NCBI GenBank assembly: GCA_002118135.1
Contig: BDIU01000259.1
Span: forward strand, 47,627 to 111,626
Length of the DNA: 64,000 bases
Direction of reading: 5' to 3'
Source of the DNA: Trebouxia sp. TZW2008
Taxonomy: Eukaryota > Chlorophyta > Trebouxiophyceae > Trebouxiales > Trebouxiaceae
Shown: positions 47,569 through 59,600 of the stretch, one piece after another
Position numbering within the stretch: position 1 is the first letter of the stretch
Layout of the letters: every line of letters starts with the position of its first letter
Made by a program: the position numbers and the translations under genes
Notes under the pieces: model-generated
Database searches by the model: none
What the model saw: only the letters and a program-made list of their open reading frames with translations
Told to the model about the DNA's origin: nothing

Positions 47569-50500
47569 ATGCAGGCTTGGTCCTTTGTGTTCAGCAAAGA
47601 CACGCAGATAGCAGTGATCGTGAGTCTTCTGCTGTGCTGCACGCATCAACCTTCTGCAGCGGCAGCTCCAGCACCAGCAACACTGAACACAAGCACAGTA
47701 CAGCCTGTGCACAGTGCTGACACAAACTCTACTCCCATAAACCCCTCACAACAAGAGCAAGAGTTGCTGCAGCGCCTAGGCTGGCAGCAATTCTACAATC
47801 CTGCAGGGTATTCCGTAATCACTGTGCTACCAGCAAACTGCACCTCAGACACTTGACAGTCTCTTGGCTCCCTTGCTGCTCTGACAAACCTGACATTGAA
47901 AGGACGCTTGCCAGACTTGCCAGCCAGCTGGGCCGCCAAAGGCAGCTTTCCCTCCTTACAGCGTCTGAATTTGACCACCTCCCAGCTTGCTGGCACCCTA
48001 CCACCCGCCTGGGGTCAGCCTGGAGCATGGTCAAACCTCAGTCAGCTGCTGCTTGACTACACAGCCATAAGTGGCAGTTTGCCTCCATCATGGGGAGCGC
48101 CTGGTGCTTTCCAGAAGCTGTCCAACCTCAGCTTGACCTATGTGCAAGTCACAGGTGACCTTGTTGCAAATGCCTCAGAGATTTTTGCATTGTGATCACT
48201 TGTCTGACCCTATGACAGGGAGTTCAAGTGTTCAGTTGAAGAAACTCAAGTGTTCAGTTGGAGAAGAGCAATTCTATATAATATCAAAATATATAAGCAA
48301 GTGTACGCATGCGTATCCCTGCCACGTTCACCTGAATTAAGCACTTCACAAGGCGTATTGTGCGCTTGTACAGCAGAGCTTGAAAGCTAGTCCAACAAGG
48401 CGTGCTTGGCAAGCTGCATTCTCATTGCTGCTTGAGTAGGCAACAGTCAGGAGAAGATGGTTGCCATAAAAGCCTTCTTGCAATGGCAGAAAAGCTCCAA
48501 TGTGCAAGGGGCCTAGCTACACCTTTTCAATGTTCCAGTGTCGAGCATGATACATTACATGCTCATGCTGTAAAGACAAGCAATAGCAGCTTGTGCAATT
48601 TAGGCATGCTGCCAATAGCACAGGCATACCAAGCACCTTGCCTTCGATGTTCACTTTGCGTCTGGAACCCCCAAAATTTGCAGCCATTGTGCTACTTTGT
48701 CAGCCAAGTTGTGCCCTGTGTCTTCTGAATGATTGCACTAAGCCTTTCAAGAATCTGTGAAAACACCTGTGTTTGGAGGCACTCCCTATCTCATTCCCTG
48801 GATCAACACAAGAGTCTCTCGTCATCTAGACTCTGGAAGATAGGACTTGGACCAGTTCCCCTAGCGCTTGTGCTAGACTGTACCATGGCCTACCATCACG
48901 ACAATGCTTCTGATGACAAGAATTATTGTTGTTGTTGTCACCACGCTTTCATAATCACTGCTGTTTTAATGACAACAGTGAGAACTGGTATGAATGTCAT
49001 GATGTCATCACTATCATAAACGCTGTCACTGCTGCAACTGCTGTCATTGTTGTTATTGTGAGTGGCGCTATCAAAATCATAATGACTATGGGTATCGGTC
49101 TTGCTAAAGAGAGACATACGCTGATAGCGCAGGCACCCTGCCTACAACTTGGGGAGGCAATGGATCATTTCCAAAGCTAACGCAAATGCAGCTTGGAGGC
49201 AACAGCCTATCTGGCACGTTGCCAATGCAATGGGGCAGTAGCACAGCCTTCCAGCAGCTGACCAACTTGACCTTTAAGGCTAGCAATATCTCAGGTGACG
49301 CAAAGCATACTATGTTACTATGCTTGTCTACCCCTGTGTTGGATGTTACAGATGTGGTTGACATATTGCCTTGCTTTCTTTCGCGCTTGCTCAGGACCAC
49401 TCACTGGTTCAATCAATTGTTGCTTGTTTGATTCTCAAGGCACTACTCGTGGATGTTTCTGATCTTACAGCTTTCAGCAATGCAGCTGTTTAGAGCTGCT
49501 TGTCAAGGCTACTCAGTCAGCTATTGCTTGCATGCTGCCGCAAAGGGAAACATATTTTGTGATCCGAACCTGGCCAACATGACTATTCAAAATGTTGACT
49601 GGAAGTGCAGGTCAGTCAAGTTAGATGCACCTTTCACCTATTACATGGTCCATTGCTCGTCACAGCCGTGCCACTTGTCTTGCAAATGAGTGTGGCTTTG
49701 GTAACTTAGAGCTCAAAATGTATGTGCAGCTTTTCAATCACTCAACTGCCGAAATCTGATTGTGTGAGAATGTCCCATGTCCAGGCACCTTGCCCTTGTC
49801 CTGGGGCCAAAAAGGGGCGTTTCCCAACCTCAGTTGGCTGAAATTGGGTAACTTGCATCTACAAGGGACGCTACCCCTTGCGTGGGGTACACAGAACAGT
49901 TTTCCTAGCCTGGACACTTTGTTGATTGGAGTAGACAATTGGGGAACGACGCACATAAGTGGAACTCTGCCGACGCAGTGGGGCAGTCCACTCGCGTTTC
50001 GTCGTTTGAAAACATTGGGTCTTGACCACTTGAATATCACAGGTGATCCATGACTTGGTGCTTGTTGAACATTACGTTGCACAAAAGCATTCCTTGGCAA
50101 GCTACAACTACATGCAATCACCTAATGTTGGACTTGATCACATGTCCAGTGGTGATGAGTTGGAACAGTCAAATTTGCCCTGTTGTTGAAGCAAATCAAG
50201 GCAAAGCAAGACAATGGTTGCAGCCTTTTTAACTGCCTTCAGTGCAAAGCATAAACTGTGTTGGTATGCGTGTGATGGAATACCATCAATGGAGCAAGGG
50301 ATGCTCACTTCTGCCAGTATTTGTTGTACCAAGCATTGCAGCACATCTAGTTGATCATCATAACCGAAGGTTGGCTGTTGTCTTAGATGTGCTTGGTGTT
50401 GAGGGCATCATTGCGCTGCAGGACCGCTGCCATCTTCTTGGGGAAATGCTGGATCCTTCCCGCAGCTGCTTTCTCTTGTGCTTGCACGTATGCCCCTCAA

Positions 50501-53500
50501 GGGGACCTTACCTGCAGCCTGGGGCAGCTCAATCGCTTTTCAACAATTGCAAGATCTTAGACTATACGGGACGAACAATATCACTGGCAGCTACCCAGCA
50601 ACCTGGCAGCAACCTGCAGCCTTCCCAGGCTTGCAAAGCATGGATTTGAGCAACAACAGTCTCACAGGCTACCTGCCACAAGCGCTACCACCACAGCTCA
50701 GGAATTTGAGTCTAGACACCAACAACTTCTATGGGCCGCTACCGGCAGTCTGGGGTCGGCCAAATAGCCTGCCAGCGCTTCAGATTCTGTACCTTCCTAC
50801 AAATGCGCTGAGCGGCAGCTTGCTTGGCCATTGGCCGTCTGCTTTGCAAACACTGGTGATTGGCAACAATTACTTTTCTGGCCCGCTACCCACCTCTGGC
50901 TGGCCAAAGCAATTGCAGCTCTTAGACCTCAGCAACAACAGACTCTCATCTACTGTGCCTGCAGCTCTAAGCTTGCCGAGTACTGTTCCTGGTGTGAAGA
51001 AGACCTCTTCAAACACCACCCAAGCCGGTCACACTGTGCCCGGTAGCTGGGCTTCCTTGCAACAATTGGACCTCTCAAAAAACCTGTTCAACGGCACCTT
51101 GGCCAGTTCTTGGGCACTAATGACACAGTTGCAAACACTATCTTTCAGCGGAAACAAGTTTACAGGTACTGTGAGTTCAAGGCACCGGCACCCAACAATA
51201 ATGGCAAGCTGCTTGCTCATGAACGATTCTAGTTGACAACAAAGTTCACCGGCAGAGATCTTACCTTAAGCAAACCTGAGTTGCATGCAAGGAGTAAGCA
51301 CTGTGGTCACAGCTGCGTCTGTATCCGACCGATCCATTGCATTTAGGTCATGGCGCTATAGCGGCAAGCTTGGCTTGCATGCGCATGTATGGCCAAACGC
51401 GTGTTCTTGTCTGCATCATTGATGAAGTGCTTGCCCGACTAGATCTTTTGAACTTGCTCTGCCGGGCTACAATAGAAAGTGCCATGCATGCAAGGCAGCC
51501 TCATAATTGCTTCTGCAATCATTTTCACTACTGCTCTTGTTCATCTTTTTTGTCACAATTTTGTTGTTGAGGTGTGCAGAGGTGATGTTGTAGGTACATT
51601 GCCAGCAGCCTGGGGAGCGCCTGGTGTCTTCACAGAACTATATTTCATGGAATGCGAGAACACAAGCATCTCAGGCAGCTTGCCTATCTCCTGGGGCAGC
51701 GCAACTTCCTTTCAATTTATGCAACAGCTCTTCTTGGACGGCTCAAATCTTTCAGGGACCCTCCCAGACAGCTGGGCTGCTGCTGGAGCTTTCCCCCAAC
51801 TGCTTTTCTTGGGGCTGTGGAACGCAACACTCAGCGGCTCCATGTCCACTAGTTGGGCAGATGCCACTGCCTTTCCGCAGCTAGAAGTAATGGATTTGAG
51901 TCACAACAGGCTGCAAGGGTCTTTGCCAGCCTTTCACAACCTCAACCTACATGGGCTCAATCTACACGACTGCAACTTCAGCTCTGACTTGAGAGGCTTC
52001 TGGAACAGCACAGCGCCTTTGCAAGCTGCATCCCTTGCATACAACGACATCACTGGCTTGCTGCCATCTTCTTCAGGAAGTCTAGATCAGCTGACTTTCT
52101 TTGACATCAGTAACAATCGGCTGGAAGGCACAGTCCCATTATCTTGGCTGCTTACCGACAGCTTCTTGTCGCATGTTGCTTACTTCAATCTAGGCAGCGC
52201 CTGGCAGCATTCTGCTCAGCTGACAAACTGGAAACAGCAATTGTGCTTGAAGCCAGATTTGTACAATCCAGATGTGCTGGCACAACAATTGCAGGCTCTG
52301 CCTGATTTACAAGACAGCTCGCTCAGCCTCAGCAACTCAATCTTCCAATCTGAGCTAACTGGCGAGTTTTCAACATGGTTGGAGTTCGTCAGAAATGGCT
52401 CTCTCAGCACGCAATGGCTGGCGGCCAAACTTCGAGGGCTTGATAATCCTTGGACTTTGCAAGTGGTCACGTACAATCAGTTGACTGCTGTGAGAGCTAT
52501 TTGTACCAATGACAGCTTCAGCAACGTGTTGCTGGCTGTTTGGGTGATTTTTGGCGGTTGTTGCGTGATTGCCATAGCCGTCTACACAGCTGCTGTTTGC
52601 CGCCAAGGAAAGCCCGATTCAGGATTGAGTCTTATGTTTTTCTTAGCTGCCTTGGTGTTTGTGTCCATCTCAGAGTCCAAAGCTGTGGTGGTTGCATACC
52701 CTACCTTGATGGGATTGGGGGGCTTGGCTTTCTATTATTATGACTTGGTGACAAGCATGATTGTGCTAGTCCAGGTGTGGGACAAGTGGCCCGGACATGT
52801 GTTGGCAGCCATTTTCTGTTTGCATTTTGCAACAACTGGAGTGATTGTTGTGATGTGGGCCGTGACATCATCCACTGCAAAATGGTGTCAGACTTTGCGC
52901 GATTCCCCTCGCCATTATGTAGCTCTAGTTTTCCTTTGTCTGGTTTGCTGCCCTATCACCATTCCAGCTGTCATTGCATTAGACACAATGGCTCTTGCAA
53001 GTCATCTGTTGAAGTGCTTTAGGCTTCTTGGAAGCTTGTTGTCCAGGTGCAGCAGGATCACTCCTCAAAAGTTTGACTGTTTCCGCAAAGTAGGTGATGT
53101 GGTAGGTGCATGGCCATGTGTTGACCTTGAGACCTATGAAACATTGCACAATCTGGTTGCAGCTGTGTTGCAGAGTTTGCCGACGGTGGTTTTGAACTCG
53201 GTGCTGTTGTCTTTAGGCAACAAGCCTAGCCATGGAATATTTTTGTCCAATAGCTTGTTTGTAGCTGCAGTTATTGCATCTTGCTTAGCAATGTTGAAAA
53301 GCTTGGTTGTCATGTTGTGGGAAGCCTATCATAGATCAGTCAATCCCGTGCGCCATGTGATTGATGTGGCAACAGGCAATAGACTCAGGCTTGGGCGTGA
53401 CGCTCTTGGGCATGATCAATCACCTTTGAGGCGGCCAACTCATGTTCAGGTTCAAGGGTCTATAAGGCAGTACTCTAGGTCCTTCAGTCCTGTCAACTTG

Positions 53501-53581
53501 AAAGACAGCATGAGTGTTGTGTTGGCAGAAATGCATGACATCATTGTCAAGGTTGACTCTGATTCAGCACCCACTGCTTGA
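47569..53581 (+). pseudogene. LRR-ectodomain polytopic membrane protein, tandem copy 2, with one in-frame stop
   Basis: Five exons, phase-1 junctions throughout: 47569-48154, 49133-49294, 49785-50042, 50422-51165 and 51594-53581 (1246 codons). Exon 1 is exactly as long as in copy 1 (586 bp), and exons 2 and 3 match copy 1's 162- and 258-bp exons. The signal peptide, LRRs and a complete polytopic domain are present (GLGGLAFYYYDLVTSMIVLV where copy 1 has a stop). TGA at 47854-47856 in exon 1 replaces the Trp codon of copy 1 (SDT-stop-QSLGS versus TDTWQSLGS), leaving only 95 residues from the normal start. No splice choice obviously removes it. Either this is a recent pseudogene or readthrough is needed. 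Copy 2 has far fewer LRR exons than copy 1. Confidence 0.78.
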
Positions 53582-55079
53582 CCGTCGTGTCAGTGCAACT
53601 TGACGCTTTTGTACTTAATTCCATTGATAGTCCATACCTTTAGACAAATTTGGAACGGTTCTCCAGGACTTGTAGTACTCTTTTGAGTCCAAGTCCGCCC
53701 TCAAGACTCCTCATGATCAAGTCCTACCAGCATCACGATGGAACTCAGCATGAGTGTTGTGTCGGAAGAATGCTTGACATTGTCAAGATTGACTATGATT
53801 CATTGCGCAACAGTTTCAGTACTGCTGGACAATTGGTTCAATAATTGATGATTATTGGCATGTTGTGCGACTCAACACTCCACTTTGTTTGGAGTTCAAA
53901 ATTTGACCTTTAAGGCATTTCGCTACACGTACTGCGCCCGTCTTCATCACTTGACATAAGTCGTTGCCAACGTGAGTCTTGTTGGCTGGCTAAAATATGC
54001 AAAGTACTTCTTCTTCAAGTCACTAGGGCGATCACACAAAGGCAGCGCCCCGAGCCGTTCACAGGGCGTCTAAGCGTTGACTTTTGCTTCGATATAGACT
54101 GACTCAGGCGATTGGTTGCAGATGCGCTTCTTCCTGTCCTGCAATCTAGTTTGAATTGCGCGTCCGTTGCCAAAGCCCACAAAGGGCTGCACAAGCCGGG
54201 GACCCTTGTGCTGGATCTCTACTGGACAATCGCACGATTGCGATTATCTCAGCAACTTCATATAGCCGACTACAGCGTCTCGGCGATCCTCATTTATGCT
54301 TGCCGACCGAGGTAAATGCTGCGGTCAATGGGAGACATGCGGTACTCGCTCGTACGAGGCGCGCTTGACAGTTGACCAAGCCAAGACCCGCACGCAGGCG
54401 CAAACTGTTTTGCAGTGTTTCAGCTCGGCAGTATGCACCGAATTCAATGCTGCATTCTACACGCGGCACAGGCGCAGTGCAAATCGGACAAATGGTGCGA
54501 AACAAGCCATCACCATTCGCCTGCTCTCTGCAGGCATGCTACGGCTTCCTATGCAGCGAACGATGCTTGGAGCTCGCTGGGCTTCGTCGTACCTAGGCGA
54601 AGTCAGTGTGGCTCAAGGCTGCATTCGATTCCAAGGGTCCCAAGCCAGGTGCCATATTTCTCAACCAAACTCCAGGCAACCTATAAACACTGTACAAAAC
54701 AGGCAATCAGTTCTGAGGAATGATCATTGAAAGAAATCATGCCCGCTTGACGCCACTTCTTGCTCACACAAAATATAAGCAGCGCATGCATGGCTTGGCC
54801 AGTTTTGCTGCACACAAAGCACGATGTCATGTCTGAGGATCGAACAGGCAGTGGTCTAAATTTAGGCTCTGCGTATCAATTCCATGCCTTTTGCTTTATG
54901 CTGTCCCTTCGTCAGCATTCTGCAACTCTGGTGGAGCTACCCATCGCTGCGTCTCAAAGCAGAGGCTACTTATATGGCGTCTTATATGCATATGTATGTT
55001 TCTTTCCTTTCCTTCCTGTTCGTTCCTGGGCCTACCTGACGCTGAATGCTGCATTGTGCCATTTCTGATTGTGCTCTGT
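53582..55079. other. Intergenic region
   Basis: Apart from the tail fragment at 53735 I find no gene. Open frames around 54300-54700 on both strands lack motifs. Confidence 0.45.
53735..53820 (+). pseudogene. 3' tail copy of LRR-membrane gene 2
   Basis: 'agcatgagtgttgtgtcggaagaatgcttgacattgtcaagattgactatgattca' copies the last codons of copy 2 (53508-53567), about 238 bp further on, with indels. Confidence 0.8.
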
Positions 55080-55960
55080 CAACAGTTTGTTGACACTGAC
55101 TTGACTTCAGGTCCAGGTGCAGTGCCAGCAGCAACAATGACAAGCAGGGCAGCAACGGCAAGCAGACCATGACGTGGATTGCTGCATTGTACCACTTGTG
55201 ACTGTGCTTGCGTACTGATCTGCAGGCACTTACATGACTCCAAGCCCAGATGCAACGCCAGCAGCAACAAATCCAAGCATGGCGACAATGGCAAGCAGCC
55301 CATGACGCAGTTTGCTGCACTGTGCCACTTGTGACTGTGCTGTGTCTAGCATCTGCAGGCACTTACATGAATTCGGAACCAGATGCAATGCGAGCAGCAA
55401 CGTTGACAAGCAGGCCAAAACCCGCAAGCAGGACCCAACGCTGATTGCTGCACTGTACCACTTGTGACTGCGCTTGCATACTGATCTGCAGGCACTTGCA
55501 TGGTTTCAGACCCAGGTGCAGCGCCAGCAGTAACAAAGACAAGCACGGCGACAGCGACAAGCAGGCCATGACGCTGATTGCTGCATTGTGCCACTTGCGA
55601 CTGTGCTTGCATACTGATTTGCAGGCACTTACATGACTCCCAGCCCAGGTGCAACGCCAGCAGCAACAGCGAGAAGCAGGGCAACAATGGTAAGCAGGAC
55701 CCGACGCTGGTTGCTGCACTGCGCCACTTGTGACTGTGCTTGTGTACTGATCTGCAGGCACTTACATGACTCCAAGCCCAGGTGCAACGCCAGCAGCATT
55801 AGTGAGAAGCAGGGCGACAATGGCAAGCAGGCCACTATGCAGACTGCTGCACTGTGCCACTTCTGACTGTGCTGTGGTGACAATCTGCAGGCACTTACAT
55901 GGTTCTAGACCCAGGTGCGGTGCTAGCAGCAACAAAGACAAGCTGGCCAAAAACAGCAAG
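55080..55960 (-). repeat. 133-bp tandem repeat with splice-site-like boundaries
   Basis: About seven units; the word 'gcacttacatg' recurs near 55228, 55361, 55494 (variant), 55628, 55761 and 55892, so the period is 132-133 bp. On the minus strand each unit can be read as an exon of ~88 bp: GTGCAG acceptor, about 27 mostly hydrophobic residues such as VLLTIVALLLAVAAGVAPGLG, then CAT|GTAAGT. Phases would be 2-2, so units could be joined without frame loss. The hydrophobic frame is kept in most units. On the plus strand the same units read SPGATPAA. I cannot decide whether this is an exon array of a small membrane protein or a minisatellite. Confidence 0.6.
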
Positions 55961-56664
55961 AAGACAGGCATAGACAGCATATGGACAAGTGCCACTAGGA
56001 AAGCTGCTGAAGAGCCTCCAGCTCCCACTGTTACTGCTGTATGATCACTGACCACAATCTACTACTGATGGGCCTGAAAAAGACATGGTCTTTTCAAGGG
56101 CCCCACTTGAGGAGTTATGCATTACAAGACCTTGTGACTGTTCATTTCATACATGTGGCATCTCATGAAGGCACATGCATCGTGAATGTGTCTGCAGCTC
56201 ATACTGCTACTGCTGTGAAATCCCTCACCAGCCTTGAGCCCTTGTATCTGCACATGGTAATCATCCGTGTGGAAAGCATTGTGGAAAGCATTGTGGAAAT
56301 CATGTGTGTCAGTGCTACTCAGAACCCCGCTGAAAAGCTTGCAGCTCCAACCGTCACCACTGTAATCTGTAAGTCTGTGATCAGCTACAGAACCCCATGC
56401 ACCGGGTTCCTTTTCATTTCAGGACATTGTTGCAAGTCACCACCTCATAGATTTGAGGAGCAATGGCCGCAGGTTTCGGGAGCAATGGTGTCCATTCTCT
56501 TCCTCTTCCTTAGTCGGTGGCTGTGTTGCATTCCTTGTTCCTCTCTTTTAGTCCCTGACTGTGTTGCCACATACTTCAGCAGCTTCTAGCGGCGGACTTC
56601 TTCCTCCTGCCTCGTCTTCTTCATCCCCTGCCCCTTTCCTCTTCTTTCTCCTCTTCTTTAGTCA
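55961..56664. other. Region upstream of the MSH1-like gene, with repeated pyrimidine-AG elements
   Basis: The sequence around the chosen start (ctctt-ctttag-tcaATGGCTGATTTGC at 56660) is echoed at about 56508 (cttccttagtcggtggctgtgttgc) and 56547 (cttttagtccctgactgtgttgcc). The 'ctttag' may be a splice acceptor, in which case an organelle-targeting exon lies further upstream; I could not find one. Confidence 0.5.
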
Positions 56665-59600
56665 ATGGCTGATTTGCAGGATACCTATGACTACTGGTCA
56701 CAGCTTTTGCAAGCAGTTGACAAGCCAGCTGCCAAGAAGCTGGTCGACAACTTGGACATGAGTAACCCCCTGGGAATCAACCACAGCTTGGGGCAGAGGC
56801 GAGGGGCCAAATACAGCAAAGCGCCCTTGTACCCGTTTTTCTTGGAAGTCAAGAAACAACACCCAACCAAGGTGGCGCTTGTTAGGGTGAGCATATGTTT
56901 CACTTTGAGTCGAAAACACCCTACTGATTGATTGACTGATCGATTGATGCCCTGCCTGCACAAATGCGAGGTGGGTAAAAGGTAAGCCTCATCCTGTTTC
57001 TGTAGGCCATACAGCAGCCTCATTCTGTCATCGGAAGGCGTGCAGACGATATAACCCTACATGCAATCAAGGCTATGTCAAATTTATGGAGACTGTGTTT
57101 GCCTATGTAACATGCTATGATGCCAGACATCAATGTGCACTAGTCATCATGACAAAACTATCAGCTGGCCCCACCTGTTGGGGAAAAGGCTATTGAGGGC
57201 CAAATCAACACCCCTAGCCCTGGGCCCGATCGTCGTTTTGTCTGTTCCTTTGTTTTGGATTAATCAGATCTTTCTTCTTTAGTCTGTCATTTTGTTGTGA
57301 TTGCGTGCCTTTACAAGTTGGGGAGTTCTATGAAAGCATGGGTACGGACGCACTGATGCTGGTGCAGCATGTTGGACTGAACCCTATGGTGTCAGGGTAC
57401 CCCCTTAGGACGGGCAGTTACCCCCCTGCCCACATTTTGTCTTGTTTCTCTTTCCTGTGAGCTGTTGAGCACTATGGGTTCTGCTTGCCATGTGACTATC
57501 ACTTGGTCATGACTGCTGCTGTAGGTTGTTGAGTTCTTTGCAACCATGGGCATAAATGCAGTGATGCTGGTGGGCTCCACCCCATGGCGTCAGGGCAACC
57601 CCCAGGGACAGGCAAATGCCCCCCCTATCCTGTTTTTCACATTGTGTCCTTTTGTTGGGACTTTACATCAGTCCAGTCCTTGCGTACATCGTAATCTTTG
57701 TTAATGGCACTGCAGGTTGGTGAGTTCTATGAAACCATGGGTACAGATGCAGTGATGCTGGTGCAGCATGCGGGGCTCAACCCCATGGCGTCGGGGTACC
57801 CCCCTAGGGCGGGGTGCCCCATTGTGAACCTGCGCCGCACCCTTTATGACCTGGTAGAACAAGCTGGCCTGTCAGTGGTAACCATCCTTCTGCTTCATCT
57901 CATACGGGCATCTTCATCACAAACAACTTCATCTCATTCATTCCAGACGTATGCTAGACACGCTCAGGAGGCCCAGGTAGGTACGTATTGCAGCAATCAA
58001 CTGTCTCCAAACTACAAACAGGCTTGTCAATATTAAAGTCCCTTCAGCTTCATTGCTGACATCTCTGCCGAAGATGTCTTGACTTCAACTCACAGATGTG
58101 CCCTCCATGACTTACTTTAGCAATCTGGCTTGCTAATGCGGCATCTTCTTCTACAAATAGTAATCATCATGATGAGTACACTTTCCAGCAAGAGTGCTGG
58201 GGTGTATGTGGCACAAGTCTTGTCTTGCCAGGCTGGCTTTTTCTGAGCATCACGGAATGAATCTCAAATGTTCAACTTATGAAAGTCAGACAAACCCATG
58301 CAGGCATCTCCATCGCGAACAGCTTGTCGTTGTTAAAGTCTCTTCAGCTTCATTGCTGACATTCTGCCTGACTTCAATGTCCAGATGTACCCTCCATGAC
58401 CTACTTTGGCAATCTGGCTTGCGTATGCTGCATCTTCTTCTGCTTCACCACAAAGACGTATTTCCATCTGAGACCAGCATCTTCATCACATAATGTTGTG
58501 CATAGGTGGTGTGTGAAGAGGCTCCAGAGCAATACAGTTATGGAGCCCGTCAGAAGATGAAGAAGCGCTACATTGGGGGTGTAGTCACGCCCGCGCAGCC
58601 ACAGTACTTGCATGGCATGGTGGATGATAGGATGGATGCACATGACTTCCAAGCAAGTCCACCCATCCTGGGTGTGGCTGCTGCTGTTGGTGGTTACAAG
58701 GTGACTGACTCATACTACAAATTTTGTGATAGTTTGTGGAGTGAAGACTGCAAGTCTTGTGAGAATCTGTGGAGTGAATCAACATGAAGATCAAGACGCA
58801 GTATCTACATGGCATGGTGGATGACAAAATGGATGCACATGACTTCCAAGCAAGTCAGCCCGTTCTGGGTGTGGCTGCTGCTGTTGGTGGTTACAAGGTG
58901 ACTGACCCGTACTTCAATGTTTGTGATAGTTTGTGGAGGGAAGTGACGTAAACATCAAGATGCAACACTTGCATGGCATGGCATGATGAAGCCAGGCTGG
59001 ACATGTAGTCAGCTTCCTCAATTGATGTGTAATTTTGAGCACCTAAAGAGTGATTGTGACTAAATATGTCATATAGGTGATGGCGTTTGATGTGGACAAG
59101 CTGACCTGTCAAGTGACCGCAGCTCTCACTGAGGATGCTAATTCATCTTCAATCAGTTTCCTCAAGTCACGTGTAATCTTGACTAAATGATGTGTGATCA
59201 TGACTAAACATGTGATGTGAGCAATGGAGCTTGATGTGGACGTGCTGACCTGTCAAGTCACAGCAGCTCTCACTGAGGATGCTGACTCATCTTTGGAGTC
59301 AGATCGACCGACTTGCGTGCAATGACTAACTGATGTGTCACTATTATACCATGTAGGTGATGGAGGTCAATGTGGAAATGCGAACATGGCGAGTCACAGA
59401 GGGCCTCATTGAGGACGTAGTTTCAGCACAGTTCATCATTCTGGTGCTTGTTCAATTGTTATATCCATCTTATGTGTAATCTTGACATACTGATGTGTAA
59501 TCATGACTAATTTTATCATGTAGGTGATGGAGGTGAATATCGAAATGCGGACATGCCAAGTCACAGAGGGCCTCACAGAGGATGCAGTTTCAGCACGGCT

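Noticed and set aside
45700..47856. Variant genetic code or selenocysteine to explain the in-frame TAA and TGA
   Set aside because: TAA aligns with Tyr and TGA with Trp in the paralogue, two different reassignments, while all other genes here use TAA and TGA as ordinary stops. No SECIS-like context was sought beyond the local sequence.
54296..54730. 144-codon open frame
   Set aside because: No recognisable domain, no paralogue in the window and overlapping frames of similar quality on both strands.
55080..55960. CRISPR array
   Set aside because: The units are nearly identical along their whole 133 bp rather than repeat plus unique spacer, and the genome is eukaryotic.
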